From contig NZ_CP014578.1 in the NCBI RefSeq assembly GCF_001634365.1, positions 992,001 to 1,056,000 on the forward strand: a stretch of 64,000 nucleotides of DNA, read 5' to 3'. The notes under the pieces were generated by a model. The model did no database searches. It saw nothing but the letters and a program-made list of their open reading frames with translations, and was not told where the DNA came from. The stretch comes from Paraburkholderia phytofirmans OLGA172 (GTDB lineage: Bacteria > Pseudomonadota > Gammaproteobacteria > Burkholderiales > Burkholderiaceae). Shown here one piece after another: positions 8,900-16,932 of this stretch; position 1 is the first letter of the stretch; each line of letters opens with the position of its first letter. A program made the translations under genes and the position numbers.

Positions 8900-8965
8900 G
8901 GTTAGGCGGTTTTTTTGCCTTTGGCGGCGCTTGTTGGCTGTATGTCTGCGGCGCTGGCCTTCATT

Positions 8966-8981
8966 CGGCATAGGCCTTGCT
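8966..8981 (+). promoter_or_regulatory. candidate sigma-54 promoter of Pro-rich ORF
   Basis: CGGCATAGGCCTTGCT has GG-N10-GC spacing and matches GGCA-N6-TTGC. The predicted start is around 8992, about 26 bases before the ATG at 9018. Confidence 0.45.
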
Positions 8982-9017
8982 GTGTTCCAAAGGAATGCAA
9001 AATCGAGGATAACCAAC

Positions 9018-9308
9018 ATGCCGGAATACGCCGCCGCTCCCGCACTTCCCCTCCCAAAGCTCGCTCACCGCCCCGAGCCAATCGAACCGCCATCGCCATC
9101 GCCATCGCCGGATCCTGGCGAGCCCGACACGATTCCAGGTCCCAGTCCGACTCCAGATCCGATCGAACCCGTTGCGCCGCCAATCGGCGATCCGCCACCC
9201 CAGCCCACACAAACGCCACAAGCCAGGCGGCATCTGTCGTCGCAAGCGCCACCTATGCCACAAGCCAATCAGCGTCCGCCGTGGCGAGCGTCAGTCGTGC
9301 AACTCTGA
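9018..9308 (+). CDS. small proline-rich hypothetical protein
   Basis: This 96-residue ORF is built on Pro-X-Pro and Pro-Ser-Pro runs (for example EPPSPSPSPDPGEPD), followed by a polar, Gln/Pro-rich tail. It has no signal peptide or membrane span and should be intrinsically disordered. I chose the ATG at 9018 over an upstream in-frame option because a good sigma-54 site ends only about 38 bases before it and the upstream extension has Cys/Trp-rich, non-protein-like composition. The low-complexity sequence means that coding status is uncertain; its place between a sigma-54 activator and otsA, each with matching promoter sites, supports it. Confidence 0.45.
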   Translation: MPEYAAAPALPLPKLAHRPEPIEPPSPSPSPDPGEPDTIPGPSPTPDPIEPVAPPIGDPPPQPTQTPQARRHLSSQAPPMPQANQRPPWRASVVQL

Positions 9309-9458
9309 CATGCTCCGTGCGCTGCATCACATCAGGCGCAGCGAATTTATGTACTTGTTACAAAGCTGGCGCATCTTTTACCGGCAATTTACCGTCGTGA
9401 CCCCTACACTGAATTGATGCCGTCGAGATGGCGGCGGGCTTCCCCGGAGGCATCGATC

Positions 9459-9671
9459 ATGAGACATCCAGCACTGCGACGTTCCGCACGCCACTCCAAG
9501 CGCGATTCCCGGCCTGCCAGCAGCAAGAGCGCCCCGGCAGAGTCGCCGGACCCGGCGGCGCAGAACCGCGTCGCGCCCGATGCGCCCCCAGACGGCGAGC
9601 ACAACCAGGGCGGCGTGCGTCGGGAAGGTCTGGAGTACCAGCGCGATCTCGGCTCGGAACAGGACGCGTGA
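9459..9671 (+). CDS. small basic/acidic hypothetical protein
   Basis: This 70-residue ORF is preceded by a strong GGAGG (9446-9450), which selects the ATG at 9459. The N-terminal third is Arg/Lys/Ser-rich and the C-terminal part is acidic (EGLEYQRDLGSEQDA), an arrangement typical of small disordered proteins of unknown role. It has no membrane segment or motif. It lies 210 bases upstream of otsA and may be co-induced with it. Confidence 0.55.
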   Translation: MRHPALRRSARHSKRDSRPASSKSAPAESPDPAAQNRVAPDAPPDGEHNQGGVRREGLEYQRDLGSEQDA

Positions 9672-9808
9672 GCCCTCTGACGGCCGGTAAGACGGGTCCC
9701 GGTTTCGTCATACAAAGCAGAAAAAATTTCTTCGCGGTGCTTCCATATCGCGTGTTTCTGCTCGTTCGTCACATTTGCATACATTTTTATTTCCGGCATC
9801 TCAAAAAA

Positions 9809-9824
9809 CGGCACGCGATTTGCA
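9809..9824 (+). promoter_or_regulatory. candidate sigma-54 promoter of otsA
   Basis: CGGCACGCGATTTGCA matches the sigma-54 consensus TGGCACG-N4-TTGCA at every specified base except the first, with GG (9810-9811) and GC (9822-9823) ten bases apart. It would start transcription about 45 bases before the otsA ATG. Confidence 0.6.
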
Positions 9825-9881
9825 TGCACCTCTTTGGCACACATCCGTATGCAACGAAACAACTGACTAGGTGGAGCACCA

Positions 9882-11312
9882 ATGAGCAGACTGATCGTGG
9901 TATCGAATCGTGTGGCGCCGACCCAGGAAGGCCGCCCCGCAGCAGGGGGCCTCGCGATCGGCGTGCTGGACGCATTGAAGGAAACCGGCGGAGTCTGGTT
10001 CGGCTGGAGCGGTGAAACCGTGAGCGAGCCGTCCGCTCCGGTGATCGAAAAGCAGGGCAATGTGACGTACGCGACGGTGGGCCTTACCAAGCGCGACTAT
10101 GACCAGTACTATCGCGGCTTTTCGAACGCGACACTGTGGCCGACATTCCATTATCGCAACGACCTGTCGCGCTACGACCGGCAGGAATACGCGGGCTATC
10201 AGCGCGTCAACGCGACGCTCGCCAAACAGCTCAAGGAGCTGCTCAAACCCGATGACATCATCTGGGTGCACGACTATCACCTGCTGCCGTTCGCGCGCTG
10301 TCTGCGCGAGCTCGGCGTGAAGAATCCGATCGGCTTTTTCCTGCATATCCCGTTTCCGGTTTCGGAAGTACTCCGCACGATTCCGCCGCACGAGGAATTG
10401 GTCAAGGCGATGTGCAGCTACGACGTGGTCGGTTTCCAGACCGAGGCGGACCGCCAGTCGTTCGTCGACTTTATCGAGCGCGGCTTGCACGGCACCTCGA
10501 GCGAAGACGGCATGGTGCACGCCTACAACCGTTTCCTTAAAGTGGCGGCGTACCCGATCGGTATCTATCCGGACGCAATCGCCAAGGCTGCCGAACAGTT
10601 CACCGACCGCAAGCCGGTGCGCAGCCTGCGTGACGGCATGCGCGGGCGCAAGCTGATCATGAGCGTCGACCGGCTCGATTATTCGAAGGGTCTGGTGGAG
10701 CGCTTCCAGGCTTTCGAACGTCTGCTGCTGAATGCCCCGGGTTGGCACGGGCGCGTATCGCTGGTGCAGATCGCGCCGCCGACGCGCGCGGATGTGCAGA
10801 CGTATCAGCGCATTCGTCAGACGCTGGAGGGCGAAGCCGGCCGCATCAACGGCCGTTTCGCGCAACTCGACTGGACGCCGATCCAGTACCTGAACCGCAA
10901 GTACGAGCGCAATCTGCTGATGGCGCTGTTCCGTCAATCGCAGGTCGGCTATGTGACGCCGCTGCGCGATGGCATGAACCTCGTCGCGAAGGAGTACGTT
11001 GCATCGCAGGATCCGGCCGATCCGGGCGTACTCGTGTTGTCGCAATTTGCCGGTGCGGCCGAGCAATTACCAGGGGCGCTCGTCGTCAATCCCTTCGATC
11101 TGTCGCAGATGGCCGAGGCGCTGGAGCGCGCACTGTCGATGCCGCTCGCCGAGCGTCAAGCGCGCCATGCGGACATGATGGCGCCGATGCGCGAGAACAA
11201 TCTGTCGGTCTGGCGCGATACGTTCCTGGGCGATCTGCGCAACGTCGCGACCGCCTCGTCGGTGACGGCCAAAGCGGTAAAGCTCGCTGACGTGACGGCA
11301 TCGTCGTCGTAG
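9882..11312 (+). CDS. otsA: trehalose-6-phosphate synthase (GT20)
   Basis: This 476-residue cytoplasmic enzyme transfers glucose from UDP-glucose (or another NDP-glucose) to glucose-6-phosphate to make trehalose-6-phosphate, the first step of osmoprotectant trehalose synthesis. Family landmarks are the N-terminal RLIVVSNR, a GG loop (PAAGGLAIGV), WVHDYHLL, the SVDRLDYSKGL nucleotide-sugar site, and PLRDGMNLVAKE near the C-terminus. The length is normal for OtsA. The partner phosphatase OtsB is not in the window. A sigma-54-like site lies just upstream, an unusual arrangement because otsA in enterics is RpoS-controlled. Confidence 0.97.
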   Translation: MSRLIVVSNRVAPTQEGRPAAGGLAIGVLDALKETGGVWFGWSGETVSEPSAPVIEKQGNVTYATVGLTKRDYDQYYRGFSNATLWPTFHYRNDLSRYDRQEYAGYQRVNATLAKQLKELLKPDDIIWVHDYHLLPFARCLRELGVKNPIGFFLHIPFPVSEVLRTIPPHEELVKAMCSYDVVGFQTEADRQSFVDFIERGLHGTSSEDGMVHAYNRFLKVAAYPIGIYPDAIAKAAEQFTDRKPVRSLRDGMRGRKLIMSVDRLDYSKGLVERFQAFERLLLNAPGWHGRVSLVQIAPPTRADVQTYQRIRQTLEGEAGRINGRFAQLDWTPIQYLNRKYERNLLMALFRQSQVGYVTPLRDGMNLVAKEYVASQDPADPGVLVLSQFAGAAEQLPGALVVNPFDLSQMAEALERALSMPLAERQARHADMMAPMRENNLSVWRDTFLGDLRNVATASSVTAKAVKLADVTASSS

Positions 11313-11357
11313 CCGCATCAGCGGTGGCGCGGTTTCTTCAAGAACCGCGCCTGCTGG

Positions 11358-12770
11358 TCACGTCGAACTGTTTATCACGCGCAACGTGCTGACCACGGCG
11401 GCGACCGCTGAAAAGCACGCGGCCACATACAGCACGATAGTCGGCCCATGCTGCGGCGCGATGCCGAAGATCAGCGCGACCAGCGCGGCGCCGAGCGTCT
11501 GTCCGGTCAGGCGCGCGGTGCCGAGCATGCCGCTCGCGCCGCCGCTGCGCTCACGCGGCGCGGCGGACAACATGGTCCGGTTGTTCGGCGACTGGAAGAT
11601 CCCGAAGCCCGCACCGCACAGCGCCATGCGCCATGCGATCTGCATGGGCTCGGGATGCGCGCCGAGGGTGGCGAGCAGCAGCAGGCCCACGGTCATCGCA
11701 GCGAGTCCGACACCGCCCAGCCAGCCTGACGACACCTTGTCCGACAGCACGCCGGCAATCGGCGCGGCGATGATGATCACCGCCGGCCACGGCGTTATCA
11801 GCAAACCGGTCTCTACCTGCGAGAAACCGAGCGCGTCCTGCAACAGAAACGGCAACGACACGAAGGCCAGCATCTGCGCGCAGAACGAACAGACCGAGGT
11901 GCCGATCGAGAGGGCGAACACTGGAATCCGCAGCAAATCGATCGGCAGCAAGGGCGCGGGCTGGGTCAATTGACGGCGCACGAAGAAGTAGCCGATCACA
12001 ACGGCGCCGAGTGCTTCTGCGGCGACCCAGCCGAAGCGCTCGCCATGACCGAGGCCGTCGACGGCGAAGATCAGCAGGCCGAACACGAACGCGTTCATTA
12101 CCGCGCTCAGATAGTCGTACGGAGAGTCGTGGCCGGGATTCATCGGCAGTGCCTTGAAGCCGCCGACAATCGCCGCGATCCCGATCGGCACATTGATCGC
12201 GAACAGCCACGGCCACGAGGCTACGGCGAGTACGCCGGAGGCGACCGTCGGCCCGAGCGCGGATGACACCGCAACGACCATCGCGTTGATTGCAACGCCG
12301 CGCCCAAGCTGCGTGGGCGGATAGATCATGCGCACGAGCGCGGTGTTCACGCTCATGATGCCCGCCGCGCCGAAGCCCTGAACGACGCGGGCGAGCGCGA
12401 GCGTCGGCAGCGAGGTGGACAACGCGCAACCGAACGACGCCACGGTGAACAGGATCAGCCCGGCCAGATAGATGCGCCGGTAGCCGATGCGATCGCCGAG
12501 CGACGCGAGCGGCAGCAGTGAAATGGTGATGGCGAGCTGGTACGCGTTGACGACCCAGATCGAGCCGGCTGCGCTCGCATGCAGATTGCGCGCGATGGTC
12601 GGCAGCGCCACGTTGGCGATCGCGCTGTCGAGCACCGCCAGCGTGAGGGCGAGCGCGATAACCAGCATCGCCCAGTAGCGTTGCGGAATCGGCAGGCCTT
12701 GTTCGGTGCTGTCTGCGAGCGGCGTGCCGGCGGCGAGTGGGGTAGCCGAGGGGGCACCGGCCGGCATCGA
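11358..12770 (-). CDS. MFS transporter, DHA2 (14-TM) drug:H+ antiporter type
   Basis: This roughly 470-residue inner-membrane protein has the DHA2-type first helix LDSAIANVALPTIA, a motif-A-like loop GDRIGYRRIYLAG after the second helix, and some 14 hydrophobic spans. Such proteins export drugs, dyes or biocides in exchange for protons. I placed the start at the ATG at 12770, which follows AAGGACAG; an in-frame ATG at 12800 is also possible, and longer extensions are not protein-like. The gene is convergent with otsA and runs alone on its strand. The substrate cannot be inferred. Confidence 0.88.
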   Translation of the reverse strand, partial: SMPAGAPSATPLAAGTPLADSTEQGLPIPQRYWAMLVIALALTLAVLDSAIANVALPTIARNLHASAAGSIWVVNAYQLAITISLLPLASLGDRIGYRRIYLAGLILFTVASFGCALSTSLPTLALARVVQGFGAAGIMSVNTALVRMIYPPTQLGRGVAINAMVVAVSSALGPTVASGVLAVASWPWLFAINVPIGIAAIVGGFKALPMNPGHDSPYDYLSAVMNAFVFGLLIFAVDGLGHGERFGWVAAEALGAVVIGYFFVRRQLTQPAPLLPIDLLRIPVFALSIGTSVCSFCAQMLAFVSLPFLLQDALGFSQVETGLLITPWPAVIIIAAPIAGVLSDKVSSGWLGGVGLAAMTVGLLLLATLGAHPEPMQIAWRMALCGAGFGIFQSPNNRTMLSAAPRERSGGASGMLGTARLTGQTLGAALVALIFGIAPQHGPTIVLYVAACFSAVAAVVSTLRVINSST

Positions 12771-12945
12771 ACTGTCCTTGCGCAATGGTTGTGCGTGCAT
12801 CGTTCTGTTGGATTCGGAGTGGGGCGGTTCATCGACCCTGCGACCTGCGATGAACCACGCGCGCTGCGTGCCGCCCTGGAAGACAAGACGGCACGCAGCG
12901 ACGATGCCGGCGCTGCGACAGCGCAACGGCATCGTGTCTCATGCG

Positions 12946-13449
12946 TTATTTGAGCTCGTACAGGCCGGTGTGGGTGGTGGAGTCGAGCTCGTTAAGATGC
13001 GTCATGAAACGCGCGACCGCATTGGTGGTGTCCGCGTTGATCGGCAGGTGCGGCACCTTCAGCGCATGCAGGCGGAAGATGTAGCGATGCGTCCTGTCGC
13101 CACGCGGGGGCGCTGCGCCGCCGAAGCCGACCGTGCCGTAGTCGTTGCGCACCTGCAGCGCGCCTGGCGGCAGCAGCGAGCCATCGGCCTTGCCGGCGTT
13201 GCGCGGCAGTGAGCGGGCGTCAGCCGGAATGTTGACGACAACCCAGTGCCAGAAGCCGCTGCCGGTGGGCGCGTCGGGATCGTGAACGGTGAGCGCGAAG
13301 CTTTGGGTGTCGGCCGGTGGCGCATCCCATTGCAATGAGGGCGAGATATTCTCGCCGTCTACACCGAAGGCCTTGTCGTGGTATTCGTGGGCTTTCGGCA
13401 TAAAGCCATTGGTGGGGAAATCGTCGGACCAGAGACGGAAATCAGCCAT
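12946..13449 (-). CDS. YbhB/YbcL-family Raf-kinase-inhibitor-like (PEBP) protein
   Basis: This 167-residue protein is of the phosphatidylethanolamine-binding-protein fold. The family motifs are seen: SPSLQWDAPP, the ligand-site DPDAP, the HWVVVNIP strand and the GGAAPPRGDRTHRY segment. Bacterial YbhB/YbcL proteins have no settled biochemical role; they are cytoplasmic or periplasmic, and this one has no signal peptide. It ends 176 bases upstream of the MFS gene start on the same strand and may share a transcript with it. Confidence 0.9.
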   Translation of the reverse strand: MADFRLWSDDFPTNGFMPKAHEYHDKAFGVDGENISPSLQWDAPPADTQSFALTVHDPDAPTGSGFWHWVVVNIPADARSLPRNAGKADGSLLPPGALQVRNDYGTVGFGGAAPPRGDRTHRYIFRLHALKVPHLPINADTTNAVARFMTHLNELDSTTHTGLYELK

Positions 13450-13621
13450 CGTGTGCCTCCCTTCGTGAGTGGTTCTGGGATGGTCGGGGCGTGTTTTTTT
13501 GCTGCCGGCTTACCGCCCGATTTCTGCAAGTTCGGCTCGCAAAAATGCCCCGAGCTAGCCAATCGAGTGTATCACCAGCCGCTTGCGGATTCGTTCCAAT
13601 CGGGTGGGCTACAAGCAGCTT

Positions 13622-14068
13622 TCAGCCGCGCTCCTCGAAGCGCGGCGCGTCGCTCTTCAACCACTCGACGAGCCGTTGCAACACGCCCTCGATATCGCGA
13701 TTCGCGCCACGCAAAGCGCATTCCCATACCACCCCGACGCGCCAGCCGCTGGCGAGCAACGCCGCCTGAACTTTGTCGTCGTTGCTGCGATTTCGGCCGA
13801 TCTTGTCGCGCCAGAACTCCGGCCGCGTTTGCGGCCATTTGAAAAGATGACAGTCGTGACCGTGCCAGAAGCAGCCGTGCACCAGTACGACAGCGCGGTA
13901 GCGCGGCAGCACGATGTCCGGGCGGCCCGGCAGGTCGCGTGCGTCCAGACGGAAGCGAAAACCCCGGCCATGCAGCAGGCTGCGGATCAGAATTTCGGGT
14001 TTCGTGTTGCGGCCGCGAATGCCGGACATCATCCGGCTGCGCGTTGCGCTGTCGACGATATCGACCAT
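13622..14068 (-). CDS. vsr: very short patch repair endonuclease Vsr
   Basis: This 148-residue mismatch endonuclease nicks at T:G mismatches produced by deamination of 5-methylcytosine within the partner methylase's site. Visible landmarks are the N-terminal SRMMSGIRGRNTKPE, the catalytic Asp in LPGRPDIVLP, and the zinc/aromatic motif HGCFWHGHDC. It lies 30 bases downstream of the cytosine methylase gene on the same strand, the classic Dcm-Vsr pairing. No restriction endonuclease is next to them. Confidence 0.95.
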   Translation of the reverse strand: MVDIVDSATRSRMMSGIRGRNTKPEILIRSLLHGRGFRFRLDARDLPGRPDIVLPRYRAVVLVHGCFWHGHDCHLFKWPQTRPEFWRDKIGRNRSNDDKVQAALLASGWRVGVVWECALRGANRDIEGVLQRLVEWLKSDAPRFEERG

Positions 14069-14098
14069 CGCTAGCGCCTGGGTAGGGGAACGGGCCGC

Positions 14099-15382
14099 TC
14101 AGGAATAGAGCGAAAGGGCTTGCTTCGAACCATTGTGCGTTTCCTTGGCGAGCAGGGTTTGCACGTGCGGCAGCATGATGCGCGCCATTTCCCGCATCAC
14201 CGGCATGACGACGCTGTTGCCGAATTGCCGGTAAGCCTGCGTGTCGCTGACCGGAATCCTGAAGGTATCGGGAAAGCCCATCAGCCGGGCGCATTCGCGC
14301 GGCGTGAGGCGTCGCGGCCGCAACTGTTCGCCCTGATAGACCAGAATTTCCGAGCCGTCCTTGTGATAACGCGCGGAGAGTGTGCGCGTGACGCTGTCGG
14401 GATAAGCCATGCCGAAGCCAAAGCCGTTCCCCGCTGCACGATGCTTCGCCGCGTAGTTTTGCAGATAGGTCCAGAGATTCGGCGTGAGCGTGTACTTTGC
14501 TTGCACGCGTTTGCCGGCATGGTCGAAGAAGCGATCGTGGTCCCACGGCAGCACCGGTTCGCTGCCGTCGGTGCGATGCAGGATCGAGCCGAGGCGCGGG
14601 CCGCTTTCCGGCAGACGCAGATCGTCCCAGGTGAACGACGTCTTGCCGCGAAAGCCGACAATGATGATGCGTTCCCGGTGCTGTGGCGTGAAATGCTGGC
14701 CGTCGACCACGCGGTAGTGCACTTCGTAGCCGAGTTCGTCGCGCAGGGTCTGCAGGATCACGTCGAAGGTACGGCCTTTATCGTGCGAAAGCAGATTCTT
14801 CACGTTCTCCAGCAGGAACGCGGCGGGGCGCTTTGCCGCAATGATCCTGGCGACGTCGAAAAACAGCGTGCCTTGCGTTGTGCACTCGAATCCGTGCGGG
14901 CGGCCCAGCGCGTTCTTCTTGCTGACGCCGGCGATCGAGAACGGCTGGCACGGAAAGCCGCCGAGCAGCACATCGTGACTCGGCACCGCTTCGGCGGGAA
15001 ACGAAACGATGTCGCCGATCAGCGTGTGTTCGCCGTCGGCCGGGTAGTTCTCGCGATAGGTTTTGGTGGAGAAATCGTTCCACTCGCTCGTGAAGACACA
15101 GTCGCCGCCGTGCGCCTCGAAACCCATGCGAATGCCCCCGATGCCGGCAAACAGATCGATAAAGCGGAACTGGGCGCCGCCCGTAGCCGCGCCGGCCTTC
15201 GTCCGACCGCCGCTGTGCAGCAGATCGCGCAAGGCCGGTTCGAGCATGGACGGACACGGCGTTTCGCCTTTTTCCCAGCGGCGCACCGTCTTGATGTCCT
15301 TACCGACGTGCGCTGCGATTTCGCGTTGGGTGAAGCGGGTGCGCGCCTGTCTGAGCAGGTCGAGCGGTGGGGCGTGGGTCAC
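14099..15382 (-). CDS. dcm: DNA (cytosine-5) methyltransferase with N-terminal HTH
   Basis: This roughly 427-residue C5 methylase has motif [15 protein letters not shown], motif [11 protein letters not shown] with the catalytic Cys, motif [11 protein letters not shown], motif VIII QHRERI, and the C-terminal FGNSVV motif X. The first 45 residues contain a helix-turn-helix-like segment ([20 protein letters not shown]), as in Dcm-type orphan enzymes. I chose the GTG at 15382 because it follows AAGGACCTCT; there is no better ATG, and the upstream frame is not protein-like. It is transcribed with vsr. The recognition sequence cannot be read from the protein, although Dcm-like CCWGG is the obvious guess. 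Confidence 0.92.
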   Translation of the reverse strand: MTHAPPLDLLRQARTRFTQREIAAHVGKDIKTVRRWEKGETPCPSMLEPALRDLLHSGGRTKAGAATGGAQFRFIDLFAGIGGIRMGFEAHGGDCVFTSEWNDFSTKTYRENYPADGEHTLIGDIVSFPAEAVPSHDVLLGGFPCQPFSIAGVSKKNALGRPHGFECTTQGTLFFDVARIIAAKRPAAFLLENVKNLLSHDKGRTFDVILQTLRDELGYEVHYRVVDGQHFTPQHRERIIIVGFRGKTSFTWDDLRLPESGPRLGSILHRTDGSEPVLPWDHDRFFDHAGKRVQAKYTLTPNLWTYLQNYAAKHRAAGNGFGFGMAYPDSVTRTLSARYHKDGSEILVYQGEQLRPRRLTPRECARLMGFPDTFRIPVSDTQAYRQFGNSVVMPVMREMARIMLPHVQTLLAKETHNGSKQALSLYS

Positions 15383-15566
15383 AGAGGTCCTTGCTGGGGA
15401 ATTTTTGCGGACATTATGACCTAAGGTCGTCCCATTTTTCCTATTTCCGCGGACAAGGGGCGGAATATTTCCGGCAAGCAAAGCCTGTTCTCGCCTAAAC
15501 GCGGCTGTCACGGTTGGACGTGCAGGCTTGTCGTGTGACGCGAATTCCCCGCGTTGCGACGTGTTC

Positions 15567-15596
15567 AGGCCGCGACAGGGTTCGCGGCCTTTTTTT
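15567..15596 (+). terminator. orphan plus-strand Rho-independent terminator
   Basis: GGCCGCG / CGCGGCC stem followed by seven T residues on the plus strand. Both flanking genes are on the minus strand, so no known plus-strand gene ends here. It could close a small RNA transcribed from the dcm upstream region. Confidence 0.7.
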
Positions 15597-15654
15597 AGCG
15601 GATACGAGTCGGACTGGCCGGCGTGGAAGGCCGGCCATCAAGGCTTGCAGCGTG

Positions 15655-15981
15655 TCAGAAATGGTCGTCGGAGGTCGCGGCCTGTAGCGGCTGGGGCAGC
15701 GCGGCGTCTGCCGGGGGCAGCTCATCCAGAACTGGCTGGGGTGCGGCTTCGAACTGGTCGAGCTGCAGCAGGAGGCTGTCGACTCCGCACAATTGCGCGT
15801 GGGACAGATTGCCGGTGTCGAGCAACTGGTGCAGACGCTTGCGCCAGTAGGCGGTCGGCAGAATCGGTCCGCCCAGGTCGCCGTGTAAAGACGGCCGCAT
15901 CACACGCCCGATATGCGCGATGTCCTGGTCGATCAGCGCCGCCTGGGATGACCCCGTCTGCGTAATGGGTGTGCGTTCCAT
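15655..15981 (-). CDS. conserved-type hypothetical protein (108 aa)
   Basis: This 108-residue soluble protein has no signal peptide or membrane span. The core (residues 20-80) is alpha-helical in character, with RVMRPSLHGDLGGP followed by YWRKRLHQLLD. The C-terminal 30 residues are Pro/Ala-rich. GGAGGAGC lies a few bases before the ATG. No domain is recognised. It is divergent from csbD, which has a sigma-54-type site in the shared upstream region. Confidence 0.65.
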   Translation of the reverse strand: MERTPITQTGSSQAALIDQDIAHIGRVMRPSLHGDLGGPILPTAYWRKRLHQLLDTGNLSHAQLCGVDSLLLQLDQFEAAPQPVLDELPPADAALPQPLQAATSDDHF

Positions 15982-16087
15982 AGCTCCTCCATGGCGCCTT
16001 TACGGCAGGCTGCGGAGGGACTTTAGGGCTTTTTGAAATATTTTTCGCGACCGGCCTGACAGGGCGAAACCGGCTGGCGGCGGGCGC

Positions 16088-16103
16088 GGGCACACCCGTT
16101 GCT
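16088..16103 (+). promoter_or_regulatory. candidate sigma-54 promoter of csbD-like gene
   Basis: GGGCACACCCGTTGCT matches TGGCAC-N5-TTGCT at all but the first base, with GG-N10-GC spacing. The predicted start is near 16114, about 45 bases before the csbD ATG. Confidence 0.55.
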
Positions 16104-16157
16104 GAACAGGGATACTGGCGTAATGTCGCGCCGGCATTCCAGAAATCGGAGCTGAAC

Positions 16158-16349
16158 ATGAACAAGGACCAGGTAAAAGGCGTGGGCGAGCAGGTCAAGG
16201 GCAAGGTCAACGAAGCCGTCGGCAAGGCCACCAACAACCCCGGTAAGGAGCTCAAGGGCGACCTCCAGCAAGCCGCCGGCAAAGTGCAAAAGGCTTATGG
16301 CGACGCTAAGGAAGACGCCAAGGACAATGCAAAGCGCAACGCGCCGTAA
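16158..16349 (+). CDS. CsbD-family stress protein
   Basis: This 63-residue, highly charged protein has the CsbD/YjbJ pattern: MNKDQVKGVGEQVKGKVNEA, then GKATNNPGKELKGDLQQAAGK. The family is among the most abundant general-stress proteins in many bacteria and is predicted to be natively helical or disordered; its molecular role is unknown. It has its own terminator and, unusually, a sigma-54-like site upstream rather than an obvious general-stress promoter. Confidence 0.9.
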   Translation: MNKDQVKGVGEQVKGKVNEAVGKATNNPGKELKGDLQQAAGKVQKAYGDAKEDAKDNAKRNAP

Positions 16350-16375
16350 TGCGGCTCGCGGGGTCGCTTGATGGG

Positions 16376-16399
16376 AAAAGGCGCTTCGGCGCCTTTTGT
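16376..16399 (+). terminator. terminator of csbD-like gene
   Basis: Perfect stem AAAAGGCGC-TTCG-GCGCCTTTT with a UUCG tetraloop, starting about 25 bases after the csbD stop. The A- and T-tracts make it potentially bidirectional. Confidence 0.85.
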
Positions 16400-16496
16400 G
16401 TTCTGGCCTGGGAGTAACCCGGGTTCGGCGCCGCAGACGCTCCGCGCGTCGTGCGCCGCCTTTAGACTGGGCGGATTCAACTAGGGGGAGGCGCCC

Positions 16497-16718
16497 ATGA
16501 CACCCGAAAAAGTGCTTTCGATGTTCGAACGGCAGTATCTGGAGGGCAAAGTACCCGTCGACCTCGAAACCACCTGTGCGAGTTTTGCCACCTGGCTGGC
16601 TGGGGCGTGGGAGCAACTCGATGGCGAGCAGAAGACCCTGCTGCTGACGGTCGGCGCGACGCTGTGGCGCGATGGGTATAACCTGCGCGCCGGTACGGCG
16701 ACCAAAGATTTGTGGTGA
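16497..16718 (+). CDS. small hypothetical protein (73 aa)
   Basis: A strong GGGGGAGG ribosome-binding site precedes the ATG. The 73-residue product is soluble and compact-looking, with regular hydrophobic spacing (FATWLAGAWEQLDGEQKTLL), and ends in ATKDLW. There is no known motif. It sits between csbD and the GST gene as a single gene with no obvious sigma-54 site. Confidence 0.65.
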   Translation: MTPEKVLSMFERQYLEGKVPVDLETTCASFATWLAGAWEQLDGEQKTLLLTVGATLWRDGYNLRAGTATKDLW

Positions 16719-16932
16719 GCCTTGCCGCCGCGGGCGGTTAGGCGGTAAGGAGGCGCGTTGAGTGGCCACGTTCGCACCAGGGTGTTTTGAGGCGGGCTCG
16801 CACGCGTTGTGCTGAGTCGGTTTATATTTGGCGGTCGCGCGTTCGGGTCTTTCTTTTCGGCCATCTGGCCGATCGCGGATTCCCGATTCCGATTTCCAGC
16901 CGAAGCTCTCGCACAAGGTTTACACCCTCACC

